A stretch of 64,000 nt of DNA from the NCBI RefSeq assembly GCF_035440685.1, contig NZ_DAORMW010000006.1; one strand, written 5' to 3'. This document shows positions 27,026 to 35,747 of the stretch, piece by piece. Under the pieces are notes generated by a model, which was given only the letters and a program-made list of their open reading frames with translations, did no database searches and was not told the DNA's origin. The position numbers and the translations under genes are program-made. The DNA comes from Accumulibacter appositus (GTDB lineage: Bacteria; Pseudomonadota; Gammaproteobacteria; Burkholderiales; Rhodocyclaceae). Position 1 is the stretch's first letter, and each line of letters begins with the position of its first letter.

Positions 27026-27657
27026 GCCGGAGACCACTCTTGACGGCGCTGTCCTTACTGCTTCTTGCCACTGCTGCGGGCGCTTCGCCGACTGCCGACC
27101 TGCCCGCCGGCAAGGCGGCCACGCCGAGCACGGCTACGCCCCAGACAGCGATCTTCGCTGGCGGTTGTTTCTGGTGTATCGAGGCCGATTTCGAGAAGCT
27201 GCCCGGCGTGATCTCGGTCGAATCCGGTTACACTGCCGGCCAGACCGTCAACCCAACCTACGAGCAGGTCAGTGCCGGAGGCACCGGGCATACCGAAGCG
27301 GTCCGCGTGCGCTATGACGCGCAAAAGGTCAGCTATCCGCAGCTGGTGGAATACTTCTGGCGACACATCGATCCGACGGTCAAGGACCGCCAGTTCTGCG
27401 ATGTCGGCAGTCAGTACCGCAGTGGCATTTACTGGCAGAACGATGGCGAACGCAAGGTCGTCGAAAGCAGTCGCGATGCGCTGCTCAAAAGCGGAAAACT
27501 CCCGCGCATAGAGACCGAACTGCAGCCAGCCTCAACCTTCTATCTGGCCGAGGAATACCACCAGGACTACTACAAGAAGAACCCTATCCGTTACGCCTAC
27601 TACCGTAGCGGTTGCGGCCGGGATATACGGGTACAGAATCTCTGGGGTAGTCACTGA
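27022..27657 (+). CDS. msrA: Exported peptide-methionine (S)-S-oxide reductase MsrA
   Basis: 211 residues. Residues 1 to about 22 are a signal peptide (LLTALSLLLLATAAGA). The catalytic motif GCFWC is at 48-52, with C49 as the nucleophile. The tail (YYRSGCGRD) keeps a resolving-type cysteine. It is translationally coupled to msrB through an ATGA overlap. With MsrB it repairs both diastereomers of methionine sulfoxide, here apparently in the periplasm, since both proteins carry export signals. Confidence 0.96.
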   Translation: MSRRPLLTALSLLLLATAAGASPTADLPAGKAATPSTATPQTAIFAGGCFWCIEADFEKLPGVISVESGYTAGQTVNPTYEQVSAGGTGHTEAVRVRYDAQKVSYPQLVEYFWRHIDPTVKDRQFCDVGSQYRSGIYWQNDGERKVVESSRDALLKSGKLPRIETELQPASTFYLAEEYHQDYYKKNPIRYAYYRSGCGRDIRVQNLWGSH

Positions 27658-27705
27658 TCGCGGGGGCAAGTCAGGGAGGAGGATCTGCAAGCGGCCCAGG
27701 AATCC

Positions 27706-28896
27706 TCAATCGACCTGGCAGAGTAGGCCCTTGAGGTATTCGCCCTCGCTGAAATGCAGCGCCACCGGATGATCCGGCGGCGCCGAGAGGCGGCGCAGGA
27801 TACGAGCGTCGCAGCCGGCGGAGACGGCGGCATCGGCAACGATCTGCTGGAAGTGCTCGCTGCGAATACCACCCGAGCAGGAATAGGTCATCAGCAATCC
27901 GCCTGGATTGAGCAAGCGAAAACCAAAGGCATTGATATCCCGATAGGCGCGCGCGGCTCCTTCGGCGTGTGCGGCCGACGGAGCGAACTTGGGCGGATCG
28001 AGAATAATCAGGTCGAAGCGTTGGCCATCGCTTTTCAGCACCCGCAAGGCCTCGAAGACATCGTCCTCGCGCCACGAGGCACGGCCCGCAGCGAGCTGCG
28101 GATTAAGCGCCAGATTGTCGGCGGCCATGGCCAGCGCCGGCCCCGAGGAATCGATGGAAAGGACGCTCGCCGCGCCACCGGCCAACGCCTGCAGCGAAAA
28201 CGCGCCGGTATAGCAGAAGCAGTTGAGTACCGCGCGCCCGGCAGAAAGCTGGCGGGTGAGCAGGCGGTTGTCGCGCTGGTCGAGATAGAAACCCGTCTTG
28301 TGACCGCTGACGACGTCAACGTTGATACGCACCCCGTTTTCAACAATGAGCAGCGCCTCTTCCGACGCTTCGCCGAGCAGCCAGCCGCTCACGGGTTCCA
28401 GCCCTTCCAGCCGACGCACATTGGAATCGGATCGTTCGTAGATGCGTGTGCAACCCGTCGCCCGCTGCAGTGCGCCAGCGATCGCCGATCGCCACTTTTC
28501 GGGGCCGGTAGCCGTCAGCTGCACGACGACCGTGTCGCCATAGCAATCGGCGATCAAGCCAGGCAGACCATCGGATTCACCGTGAATCAGCCGCATGCCT
28601 CCTTCGCTACCTAGCTCCGGCATCAGCTGGCGACGCTCGACGGCGGCCTGGATGCGGCGCTTGAAGAAAGCGTCATCAATGATCTCTTCGGGATCGAAGC
28701 TCCACACCCTGGCGCGAATCTTCGATTGCGGACTCCAGGCGGCCTTGGCCAACGGCCGCCCGTTGGCGGCGACGACATCGACGGTATCGCCCGGACGGGC
28801 GCGGCCGCGCAGGCGATCGACCGAAGCGGCGAAGATCCACGGATGACGGCGGGCAAGCGAGCGATCCTTGCCCGGCAGAAGAACGAGTTGGGCCAT
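27706..28896 (-). CDS. rlmI: 23S rRNA (cytosine-5-)-methyltransferase RlmI-like
   Basis: 396 residues, equal to E. coli RlmI, which makes m5C1962 in 23S rRNA. An N-terminal PUA domain (about 1-75, with RRHPWIFAASV) is followed by a Rossmann AdoMet methyltransferase: NCFCYTGAFSLQALAGGA holds the SAM-binding motif, LDPPKF the catalytic loop, and TYSCSGGI a conserved cysteine. The ATG at 28896 matches the family start; an in-frame ATG at 28983 is unsupported. It is convergent with msrA. Confidence 0.93.
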   Translation of the reverse strand: MAQLVLLPGKDRSLARRHPWIFAASVDRLRGRARPGDTVDVVAANGRPLAKAAWSPQSKIRARVWSFDPEEIIDDAFFKRRIQAAVERRQLMPELGSEGGMRLIHGESDGLPGLIADCYGDTVVVQLTATGPEKWRSAIAGALQRATGCTRIYERSDSNVRRLEGLEPVSGWLLGEASEEALLIVENGVRINVDVVSGHKTGFYLDQRDNRLLTRQLSAGRAVLNCFCYTGAFSLQALAGGAASVLSIDSSGPALAMAADNLALNPQLAAGRASWREDDVFEALRVLKSDGQRFDLIILDPPKFAPSAAHAEGAARAYRDINAFGFRLLNPGGLLMTYSCSGGIRSEHFQQIVADAAVSAGCDARILRRLSAPPDHPVALHFSEGEYLKGLLCQVD

Positions 28897-29079
28897 GCTG
28901 AGTATCCGGCGCCCGCTGCGATGCGCGAGCGGCAATGAGGTAAGAGCCGCGCAGTGTACACCAGCGGCACCGGGCACGCGCATCGGCGGCGCGGACCGTT
29001 GCCAGCGTTGTTGCCAGAGAGCGCTGCATGGCAGAGCCCTTTTTGAGCGTCATCAACGATCGCCCCGGCCCGCAGCGCC

Positions 29080-29085
29080 TATAAT
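29080..29085 (+). promoter_or_regulatory. Candidate -10 element upstream of the exported protein and SCO1 genes
   Basis: A perfect TATAAT lies 39 bases before the ATG at 29124. No good -35 hexamer is seen at the normal distance. Confidence 0.4.
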
Positions 29086-29123
29086 CGAGCGCCATACACA
29101 GCTCTGCCCGCACTGGAACCTCG

Positions 29124-29489
29124 ATGAAACGCTTGACCTTTCTCGCCGCCTTAAGCTTTCTCGCCGGGCCGGCCGCCGCGACCCCGGAGTCAGCAGCCGA
29201 CGCCTCCGCCGCTTCCTCACTCGCTGCCATCGGCGATCTTGGACAGCTAAACGGCCAGGCGCTGGCCTGCGGCGAGATGGCGATCGCCAGCGAGGCCAAG
29301 AAACTGGCCATCCGGCACGCGCCGAAAACCCGTCGTTACGGCGAAAGCTTCGAGGAGGAAACCAATGCCGCCTTCCTCGCTCAAGGCCAGATGGGGCACG
29401 CGCCCTGCCCCACGGCAAGCACTTTTTCCGGCCGGCTCAACGAACTCTCGGAACGCTTGCAGACTTTGCTTCCGGCAGCGGCTCAGTAG
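29124..29489 (+). CDS. Small exported hypothetical protein next to SCO1
   Basis: 121 residues with a signal peptide (MKRLTFLAALSFLAGPAAA). The mature part is helical with two cysteines (LACGEMA and HAPCPTAS). It ends three bases before the SCO1 frame, so the two are co-transcribed. I do not recognise the family; small exported proteins of this kind accompany SCO1 genes in related bacteria. A role with copper delivery is only suggested by position. Confidence 0.75.
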   Translation: MKRLTFLAALSFLAGPAAATPESAADASAASSLAAIGDLGQLNGQALACGEMAIASEAKKLAIRHAPKTRRYGESFEEETNAAFLAQGQMGHAPCPTASTFSGRLNELSERLQTLLPAAAQ

Positions 29490-29495
29490 ACCGTG

Positions 29496-30131
29496 ATGAG
29501 AAAACTGCTGCTTGCGCTGTCCTTGAGCGTCGGGCTGACGCACCCGTCCCTGGCTGCCAATCTGGCCACGGAGCAGATACCCGCCGACGGCGAAACGTCC
29601 ATCAGCAGCCGTTACCTGCTGATGGACGCCAACGGGCGTGCGGTCAGCAACCAGGATTTCCGCGGGCGCTTCCAGTTGCTCACCTTCGGCTACACCTACT
29701 GCCCCGATATCTGTCCGACCACGCTGGCCGAGATGGCAATCGTCATCAGCCGGCTCGGCAAGGAAGCCGATGCGCTGCAAGCGCTGTTCATCACCGTCGA
29801 CCCGGAGCGGGATACCGCGGACACACTGCGCGACTACGTTGCCTTCTTCGATCCGCGCATCATCGCCCTGACCGGTTCGCCGGCGCTGGTCCGCAAAGCC
29901 GCCGAGAGCTTCAAGGTGCGCTATGAAAAAGTCCGCGAACCCGGCGCTCCCGAAGACCAGTACGCGGTCGACCACAGTGCCGGGATGTATCTTCTCGGTC
30001 CCGACGGTCGCTTTATCCGGAAATTTGCCTACGCCATGCCGGCGGCACAAATCGCCGAGCAGATTCACGAAATAATGGCCAGCAAAAGACCACGAGCAGC
30101 GGCCAGGCACGTACCCATCGCTTCGCAATAG
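29496..30131 (+). CDS. SCO1/SenC-family copper chaperone
   Basis: 211 residues with a thioredoxin fold and N-terminal export signal or anchor (LLLALSLSVGLTHPSLA). The copper ligands are C69 and C73 (CPDIC) and H160 (AVDHSAG). SCO proteins load copper into the CuA site of cytochrome oxidase or act as periplasmic thiol reductases; no oxidase genes are in the window. ATG 29496 is preferred over the adjacent GTG 29493. The preceding small exported gene is in the same operon. Confidence 0.93.
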   Translation: MRKLLLALSLSVGLTHPSLAANLATEQIPADGETSISSRYLLMDANGRAVSNQDFRGRFQLLTFGYTYCPDICPTTLAEMAIVISRLGKEADALQALFITVDPERDTADTLRDYVAFFDPRIIALTGSPALVRKAAESFKVRYEKVREPGAPEDQYAVDHSAGMYLLGPDGRFIRKFAYAMPAAQIAEQIHEIMASKRPRAAARHVPIASQ

Positions 30132-30163
30132 TCACTTGTCACTTGCCATCGGAGAACCGGCCA

Positions 30164-30640
30164 ATGAAATCATCCATGATCGCGTGCCTTCTGGTCCTCG
30201 CATCGATAGTCACCGACAGCACCGCTGAAACATTGTCGTGCCCCAAGCTGGCAACCGCCGTCCAGGTTGGCAGCTGCCCCAGCGAAGCCGAGCTCAAGTA
30301 CACCTTCACCGGCTACTGCAGCGACAACCGGCGCATGTACGAACAGAATACGAGCGTATGCACTGACTATCAGGCCTACCGACAGCTGAAGAATGTCGCG
30401 CAGTGGGAGTCGGCTGACGGCAGCTTCAGTGCCTATCTCTCGTGCGACCTGGCTGCTGAGACGATCAAGGCGATGCCGGTGTCGAAAATTTCGGCCAGCA
30501 AGCAGGGCCAGATCAACCTGCTGACTTGCAACTATGGCGAAGGCATCAGCTTCAGCTACCGATCGCGGCAGCAATGCACCGTCACCGGCAAGGGCGACTG
30601 TGCCGATGACCCGACCACCTGCCAGGCGAGCTGTGAGTAA
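30164..30640 (+). CDS. Secreted cysteine-rich hypothetical protein
   Basis: 158 residues. GGAGAACC at 30151 fixes the ATG at 30164. The signal peptide ends about residue 21 (SIVTDSTA). The mature protein has ten cysteines spread over its whole length, which could form five disulfides in the periplasm. No known domain is recognised. It follows SCO1 with a 32-base gap on the same strand and may be co-transcribed. A bidirectional hairpin follows. Confidence 0.7.
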   Translation: MKSSMIACLLVLASIVTDSTAETLSCPKLATAVQVGSCPSEAELKYTFTGYCSDNRRMYEQNTSVCTDYQAYRQLKNVAQWESADGSFSAYLSCDLAAETIKAMPVSKISASKQGQINLLTCNYGEGISFSYRSRQQCTVTGKGDCADDPTTCQASCE

Positions 30641-30705
30641 GCAGTGACTTGCTGAAGCGACGCCCCCCCGTTGAGCCCTTGAGCACTCCGAGCACAAAAA
30701 CGAAC

Positions 30706-30732
30706 GCGGCGCGTACCTGAGGTACGCGCCGC
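30706..30732. terminator. Hairpin between convergent genes, probable shared terminator
   Basis: Twelve-base perfect stem GCGGCGCGTACC / GGTACGCGCCGC with loop TGA. A TTTTT run lies a few bases downstream on the minus strand; the plus side has only AATTT. The position between convergent genes fits a terminator. Confidence 0.55.
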
Positions 30733-30756
30733 GGTAATTTAAGGGGGTCCGACCAG

Positions 30757-30888
30757 TCAGCTCTTGGGTTTTGACGGAGTGCTCATCTCAGCCTGGCCAT
30801 CCTTGGCTTTCTCAGCCGAACAGGCGACAGCGGTTGCACTTGATAGCGCCAGCGCCAAGGCCATCAGGCCGGCGTTAAGCTTCCTCAT
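30757..30888 (-). CDS. Small lipoprotein-like peptide
   Basis: 43 residues: MRKLNAGLMALALALSSATA, then a lipobox-like AVAC with cysteine 23, and a 20-residue hydrophilic tail ending in PSKPKS. AAGGAG lies six bases before the ATG at 30888; an ATG at 30894 is too close to it. It lies downstream of the DUF47-pit pair, with an 88-base gap. Function unknown; probably a membrane-anchored small lipoprotein. Confidence 0.65.
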   Translation of the reverse strand: MRKLNAGLMALALALSSATAVACSAEKAKDGQAEMSTPSKPKS

Positions 30889-30976
30889 ACGCATCTCCTT
30901 GTGACTGTGCCGACTTTGGCAGCTCCAATGTAAGCCTAAGGGCTGGCGAATACAACCCCGATCGCAACAGCAGTTT

Positions 30977-31633
30977 TCAGCACAGCTTAACGACGATATC
31001 ATCGAGCGCGTTGGCCGCGTCAGCCACCCGGTCGCCGGCGTTGGACATGTGGCGATAGGTCTCGCGCCGCTTGAACATGTTCAGGTAATCGTCGCCCTGG
31101 AACAGCTCGACGATTGCTCGCCGATACGCTTTCTCAACCGTGCGCTCGGCTTTCCTGGCGGCGGCGGCATCGACGCCGGAAGCGGCCGGATCGGACGCCA
31201 GGCGACCGAAACCTCTGGCCAGTGCATCGACCCCTTCGCGGATGTGCAACGCCATCTCCAGGCTGTACTTGTCAGGTTGCAGACCGAGGACGTCCATCTC
31301 GACGACTGTCGACTTGCAGTAGTTGACGATGTCGTCAAGAGTCATGATCGCGCGGTGAATGTCTTCGCGATCGATCGGGGTCGAAAAAGCCTCGGCCAGC
31401 ACACCGAGGTTGGTGGCCTTCATGCGATCGGCCTGGTGCTCGTCGGCGCGGACTTTTTGGCTGACTGCCACGTCGCCGGTTTCCATGAATTCGACGAGCA
31501 GGCGCGTGGTCTCTGCCGCGTTAGCGCTCTGCTCGGCGAGCATGCCGAAAAAGTCGGCGACGGTCGGGAAGACGCGCTCGTACAGGCGGCGAAAGATCGG
31601 CTTGTTGGCGTCGTTAGTTTGATTATCTTCCAT
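30977..31633 (-). CDS. DUF47 (PhoU-like) protein associated with Pit
   Basis: 218 residues, all-helical, of the DUF47/PhoU-like family. EHQADRMKATNLGVLAEAF and TLDDIVNYCKSTVVEMDVL carry the family E/D-rich metal-binding helix signatures. DUF47 proteins pair with PitA-type transporters and are thought to regulate phosphate import. The gene lies 19 bases after pit on the same strand, so the pair is an operon. Confidence 0.93.
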   Translation of the reverse strand: MEDNQTNDANKPIFRRLYERVFPTVADFFGMLAEQSANAAETTRLLVEFMETGDVAVSQKVRADEHQADRMKATNLGVLAEAFSTPIDREDIHRAIMTLDDIVNYCKSTVVEMDVLGLQPDKYSLEMALHIREGVDALARGFGRLASDPAASGVDAAAARKAERTVEKAYRRAIVELFQGDDYLNMFKRRETYRHMSNAGDRVADAANALDDIVVKLC

Positions 31634-31652
31634 GATTCATCTCCTCTAAGTG

Positions 31653-32699
31653 TCAAGCGTGCTGGCCGAGTATGACTCGGGTAACGGCGTAAATAACGAT
31701 TGCGGTAAGTGCCGATGCCGGGATGGTGATTACCCAGGTCTTGGCGATATCTTTTGCCTTTTTCCAGCGTACGGCGCGCGGGCGTTCGGAATAGCCGATG
31801 CCCATGATCGAGGTGGCCACCACGTGCGTGGTAGACACCGGCGCACCGATCATCGATGCTGAAAAAATCAATAGCGCCGACGTAAGCTGCGAGTCAAAGG
31901 CGTGCAGCGGGCGGACCCGATAGATCGCGAAGCCGAGGGTACGCACGATGCGCCAGCCACCGGACATGATGCCAAGGGTGATCGCCGCAGCACAAGACAA
32001 GACCACCCAGAACGGCACCTCGAACGACGGAATGAAGCCGCCGAGCATGAGCACCAGGGTGAGCATGCCCATGCTTTTCTGCGCGTCGTTGGCGCCGTGC
32101 GAGAAAGCGAGGCCAGCGGCCGTGAAAAACTGCATCTTGCGCAGCGTGGCGTTGGCGGTCGGCTTGGCGCCCGCCAGCAGCCTACGCCCGAGACGGTGAA
32201 TCCCGAATCCGACCCAGAAACCGAGCAGTGGCGAAACGAACAGCGCCAGCAGGACCTTCATCACGCCAGTCAGCTTGCCCTGGGTCATCAGCTCCTGGAA
32301 GCCCCAGATGACATGGTCGGAGCCTACGGCCGCAACCACCGCACCAGCAAGACCACCGACCAGCGCATGCGACGAAGAAGACGGAATGCCGAGCCACCAG
32401 GTCGCCAGGTTCCAGACGATGGCGCCAAGCAGGCCGCAGAACATGATCAGCACCGCAAGCTGTGGCTGCACATCCCCCAGATCGACGAACTTGCCGATGG
32501 TGTTGGCGACCGCGGTGCCGCCGAGCAGTGGGCCCATGAATTCGAAAAACCCGACGATGCAAACGGCCTGAATCGGGGTCATCGCCCGCGACGCGATCAC
32601 AGTGGCCACGATATTTGCGGCATCATGAAAGCCGTTGGTGTAGTCGAAGATCAACACGACCACCACCGTCGCAACGGCCATCCAGAACAAAGTATCCAT
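31653..32699 (-). CDS. pit: Inorganic phosphate transporter, Pit family
   Basis: 348 residues with about ten membrane segments. The family signatures FDYTNGFHDAANIVATV (N-terminal) and FSHGANDAQKSMGMLTLVL (C-terminal) are complete. Pit transporters move metal-phosphate complexes driven by the proton gradient, at low affinity. The ATG at 32699 has AAGAAGGG upstream; a GTG at 32705 is less likely. It pairs with the DUF47 gene. In polyphosphate-accumulating bacteria this type is considered the main phosphate route; applying that here is inference. Confidence 0.96.
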   Translation of the reverse strand: MDTLFWMAVATVVVVLIFDYTNGFHDAANIVATVIASRAMTPIQAVCIVGFFEFMGPLLGGTAVANTIGKFVDLGDVQPQLAVLIMFCGLLGAIVWNLATWWLGIPSSSSHALVGGLAGAVVAAVGSDHVIWGFQELMTQGKLTGVMKVLLALFVSPLLGFWVGFGIHRLGRRLLAGAKPTANATLRKMQFFTAAGLAFSHGANDAQKSMGMLTLVLMLGGFIPSFEVPFWVVLSCAAAITLGIMSGGWRIVRTLGFAIYRVRPLHAFDSQLTSALLIFSASMIGAPVSTTHVVATSIMGIGYSERPRAVRWKKAKDIAKTWVITIPASALTAIVIYAVTRVILGQHA

Positions 32700-32833
32700 A
32701 CGCACCCTTCTTGTAAAAAGCAGGCCTCTGTGAGCCTGTACTTGAAAAAGTGCGCGGATTATGCACGAAAATTTTATTTTGTACGCTTTTTTGCCGCACC
32801 CGCTGCACGCGGAGCGGGCCTGAGGGACGAATC

Positions 32834-33688
32834 ATGCGCCTGGAAGATCAGCGTGAAAGTCGGAATGTCGAGGACCGCCGCGGCGGAACGATGCGGCGCG
32901 GCAATATCGGTATCGGCACCCTGGTTATCGCGCTCGCCGCGAGCTACTTCTTTGGCATCGACCCGACGCTGATTCTGAATCTCGAATCAAGCGCCGGCGC
33001 ACCCGCGCAGGCAAGCCGACCGGCACCGCAGCCAAGCACCAAGGAGCACATGGCAAGCTTCGTCAGCAAAGTGCTGGCCAGCACCGAAACCGTCTGGCAC
33101 GACATTTTTCAGCAGGCCGGGCACCGCTACCAGGAGCCGAAACTGGTACTGTTTGCCGGCGCAACGCCAAGCGCATGCGGCACCGGCCGTTCGGCGATGG
33201 GTCCCTTCTACTGCCCTGCCGATCACAAGGTCTATATCGACTTGGCATTCTATCGTGATCTCAAGGACCGCTTTTCCGCACCCGGTGAATTCGCCCAGGC
33301 CTACGTCATCGCCCACGAAGTTGGTCACCACGTCCAGAATCTGCTCGGCATTTCAGAAAAGGTACATGCCGCACAACAAGGCAGTGGCCGACCAGCCGCC
33401 GCCAATGAGCTATCGGTGCGCCTCGAACTACAGGCCGACTGTTTCGCCGGTGTCTGGGGTCGTCGCGCGGACAACATGCAGCAGATCCTCGAACCCGGCG
33501 AAATCGAGCAGGCCTTGACCGCCGCAGCCGCAATTGGCGACGATCGCCTGCAACGGCAAACGCAGGGTCAGGTGGTGCCCGAGTCCTTCACCCACGGCAC
33601 TTCCAGACAACGTGCCCGGTGGTTCAAACGCGGCATGGACAGCGGCGACGTACGCCAATGCGACACCTTCTCGCCGGAGTCGCTGTGA
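32834..33688 (+). CDS. ypfJ: Neutral zinc metallopeptidase (YpfJ family)
   Basis: 284 residues of the YpfJ/zinicin-like family. One membrane segment lies at about 26-42 (IGTLVIALAASYFFGI), then a linker, then the peptidase domain with H161-E162-V-G-H165 (AHEVGHHVQN) and the downstream acidic ligand region ELQADCFAGVWG. CGTGRSAMGPFYCPAD is the family hallmark. The ATG at 32834 has GAGGGA upstream. Substrates are unknown. Its stop overlaps the start of the M23 gene (TGATG), indicating coupling. Confidence 0.94.
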   Translation: MRLEDQRESRNVEDRRGGTMRRGNIGIGTLVIALAASYFFGIDPTLILNLESSAGAPAQASRPAPQPSTKEHMASFVSKVLASTETVWHDIFQQAGHRYQEPKLVLFAGATPSACGTGRSAMGPFYCPADHKVYIDLAFYRDLKDRFSAPGEFAQAYVIAHEVGHHVQNLLGISEKVHAAQQGSGRPAAANELSVRLELQADCFAGVWGRRADNMQQILEPGEIEQALTAAAAIGDDRLQRQTQGQVVPESFTHGTSRQRARWFKRGMDSGDVRQCDTFSPESL

Positions 33689-34557
33689 TGATGGCCAGTA
33701 TGGTCAGCAGAATCACCAGCGCTTCATCCTGCATGGCTCTGCTGGTGGGCTTGTTCAGCGGCACCTCGGCGCAAGCCGCTCTACCGACGGCAGCCAGCGT
33801 CCCCGGCGGCGTCGCCTTGGTCGTGGTTGGCCCGATCTCGGACAACAGCGCACGGCCGCAGGCCTGGTTCGGCGAGCAACATGTACTGGTCGCTGCCGAC
33901 GGCGCGCAGTGGGTCGCGGTAGTCGGCCTTGACCTGGCCACCGCCCCGGGAAACTACGAGTTGCTGGTGGACATCGCGGGCGACTGGCAACTGCTGCCCT
34001 TCACTGTCGCCAACAAGGATTATCCCGCGCAACGAATCACGATGAAGGACGGCAGCAAGGTGGAGTTATCGGCCAGCGACCTGACGCGCGTCGAGGGGGA
34101 ACTGGCCACCATCCAGCGTCTGAAACGCCATTGGCGCAATGCGGACGATACCGACCTGGATTTTGTGCTGCCTGCGCAAGGACGTCGCAGCGGACGCTTC
34201 GGTGTGCGCCGCTTTTTCAACGGGGAGCCCCGCTCACCGCACGCTGGATTCGATATTGCCGTAGCGCGCGGGGCAACGGTCAAGGCCAATGCGCAGGGCC
34301 ACGTACTCGCCGTCGACGACTACTTCTTCAACGGCAAGACGGTGTTTGTCGATCACGGCAACGGTCTGATCAGCATGTATTGCCACCTCGACAGCACGGC
34401 GGTGCAAACCGGCGACGCAGTGAGCAAAGGACAGCGCATTGGCGGCGTAGGAATGACCGGTCGTGCCACCGGCCCACACCTGCATTGGAGCGTGATCCTC
34501 AATGGCGCCATGGTGGATCCGGAACTGTTTGTCGCCGGTTCGGGAAAAAACCGCTGA
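33688..34557 (+). CDS. M23-family (LytM-type) metallopeptidase
   Basis: 289 residues with an N-terminal signal peptide (to about residue 30, TSAQA). An Ig-like domain spans about 35-135, and the LytM domain about 165-285. Zinc ligands H185 and D189 (HAGFD) and H264-L-H266 are present, so an active peptidoglycan endopeptidase is expected. The start at 33688 overlaps the ypfJ stop by one base. Several ATGs cluster there (33688, 33691, 33700). It may trim cell-wall cross-links in the periplasm. Confidence 0.92.
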   Translation: MMASMVSRITSASSCMALLVGLFSGTSAQAALPTAASVPGGVALVVVGPISDNSARPQAWFGEQHVLVAADGAQWVAVVGLDLATAPGNYELLVDIAGDWQLLPFTVANKDYPAQRITMKDGSKVELSASDLTRVEGELATIQRLKRHWRNADDTDLDFVLPAQGRRSGRFGVRRFFNGEPRSPHAGFDIAVARGATVKANAQGHVLAVDDYFFNGKTVFVDHGNGLISMYCHLDSTAVQTGDAVSKGQRIGGVGMTGRATGPHLHWSVILNGAMVDPELFVAGSGKNR

Positions 34558-34600
34558 GGCAGTTGAATCGTCGGCAAATGAGGTTTGACTGTGCGGCTCT

Positions 34601-35077
34601 TCAGTCGCTGGGACTCAGCTTGCTACGCTCCCCAGGACCGCTTGCCGAATCGGCGCGACGGTACGGGCATTCCGGCTTGCTGCATTCGGCGTAAAGGTAA
34701 AGCGCGTGTTCGCGAATGATGAAGCCGCGTTCCCTGGCGATCTTCGTTTGCCGGCGTTCGATCTCGGCATCGTAGAACTCCTCGACGCGCCCGCAGTCGA
34801 TGCACACCAGGTGATCGTGGTGCTGGCCTGCACTGAGTTCGAATACCGCTTTGCCGGATTCGAAATAGTGGCGCTCGAGGAGCCCTGCCTGTTCGAACTG
34901 CGTCAGAACACGGTAGACCGTGGCCAAACCAACGTCAAGATTCTCGGCAAGGAGCAGTCGATAGACATCCTCTGCCGTAAGATGACGAACCTCGGTCCTC
35001 TCGAAAAGGGCAAGAATCTTGAGACGCGGAAGCGTGGCTTTCAGTCCCATGCTCTTGAGATTGTCGGAGTTGCTCAT
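34601..35077 (-). CDS. fur: Ferric uptake regulator
   Basis: 158-residue Fur-family metalloregulator. The N-terminal winged helix (about 1-83) includes LTAEDVYRLLL and VGLATVYRVLTQFEQAGL. The metal sites are H86/H87/H89 in GQHHDHLVC and the structural zinc cysteines C92, C95, C132 and C137. True Fur is favoured by the HHDH motif and by its divergence from bamE, as in other Betaproteobacteria. It represses iron uptake genes with Fe(II). A degenerate AT-rich stretch at 35112-35134 may hold its promoter; I could not define a Fur box. Confidence 0.95.
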   Translation of the reverse strand: MSNSDNLKSMGLKATLPRLKILALFERTEVRHLTAEDVYRLLLAENLDVGLATVYRVLTQFEQAGLLERHYFESGKAVFELSAGQHHDHLVCIDCGRVEEFYDAEIERRQTKIARERGFIIREHALYLYAECSKPECPYRRADSASGPGERSKLSPSD

Positions 35078-35263
35078 TGGCTTACCTTGGTCGGCTGCGG
35101 GCGGAAGTGGCTTGATATTTCGGTTATGATATACCGTCGACTGCGGTCGTGATCAGCCAAGGCAAGCATCATGCCGGCTTGACGGTCGATCCGGCCGATG
35201 GTAACGGCTACCATCAAGCCAACGTTCGCTTCTCTTTGATCCTCACCACGATCCGACCAGAAC

Positions 35264-35746
35264 ATGATCTTCCCACGATTCGTCACTACCGTCCTTGTTG
35301 TCTGCGCCCTCTCGGCTTGCTCCGAGGTGCCGCATATCGTCACCGAGTACCGGATCGATGTGCAGCAGGGAAACGTCCTGACCCAGGACATGGTGTCGCA
35401 ATTGCGCCCCGGCCTTAGCAAGGATCAGGTGCGCTTCATTCTCGGAACGCCAGTACTGATCGACATGTTTCATGCCAATCGCTGGGATTACTTCTATTGG
35501 ATGAAAAAAGGCAACAGCAGTAAGGCCGAGACGCGGCGTTTTGTCGTGTTTTTTGACGACGACGGCAAGCTGGTACGGGTCGCCGGCGATGTCGCCGCCG
35601 CCGAGCCGACTGATGGTGTCGTACTACCGGAAACAAGGATTCGGGAAATCGATCTCGGCTCGCTGCCGGCCGATGGCAGCGCAACCCTCCCGCCACCGGA
35701 CGAACCGGGGTTTTTTGGCAAGATGCTGGACAGCGTGGGACTATGA
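35264..35746 (+). CDS. bamE: Outer membrane assembly lipoprotein BamE (SmpA/OmlA)
   Basis: 160 residues. A lipoprotein signal ends at LSAC with acylated C19. The SmpA/OmlA domain (about 35-110) contains GNVLTQDMVSQLRPGLSKDQ and FILGTPVLIDMFHANRWDY, typical of BamE. It is part of the BAM complex that inserts beta-barrel proteins. The C-terminal 45 residues are an extra low-complexity tail. It is divergent from fur and ends two bases before dapB, so it is co-transcribed with that gene. Confidence 0.95.
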   Translation: MIFPRFVTTVLVVCALSACSEVPHIVTEYRIDVQQGNVLTQDMVSQLRPGLSKDQVRFILGTPVLIDMFHANRWDYFYWMKKGNSSKAETRRFVVFFDDDGKLVRVAGDVAAAEPTDGVVLPETRIREIDLGSLPADGSATLPPPDEPGFFGKMLDSVGL

Positions 35747-35747
35747 A

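Noticed and set aside
31902..32972. 356-codon frame antisense to pit
   Set aside because: It mirrors the pit coding region and encodes a low-complexity, charged translation without domain.
35112..35134. Fur box and promoter between fur and bamE
   Set aside because: AT-rich and partly symmetric, but neither a 19-base Fur box nor a properly spaced -35/-10 pair could be defined.
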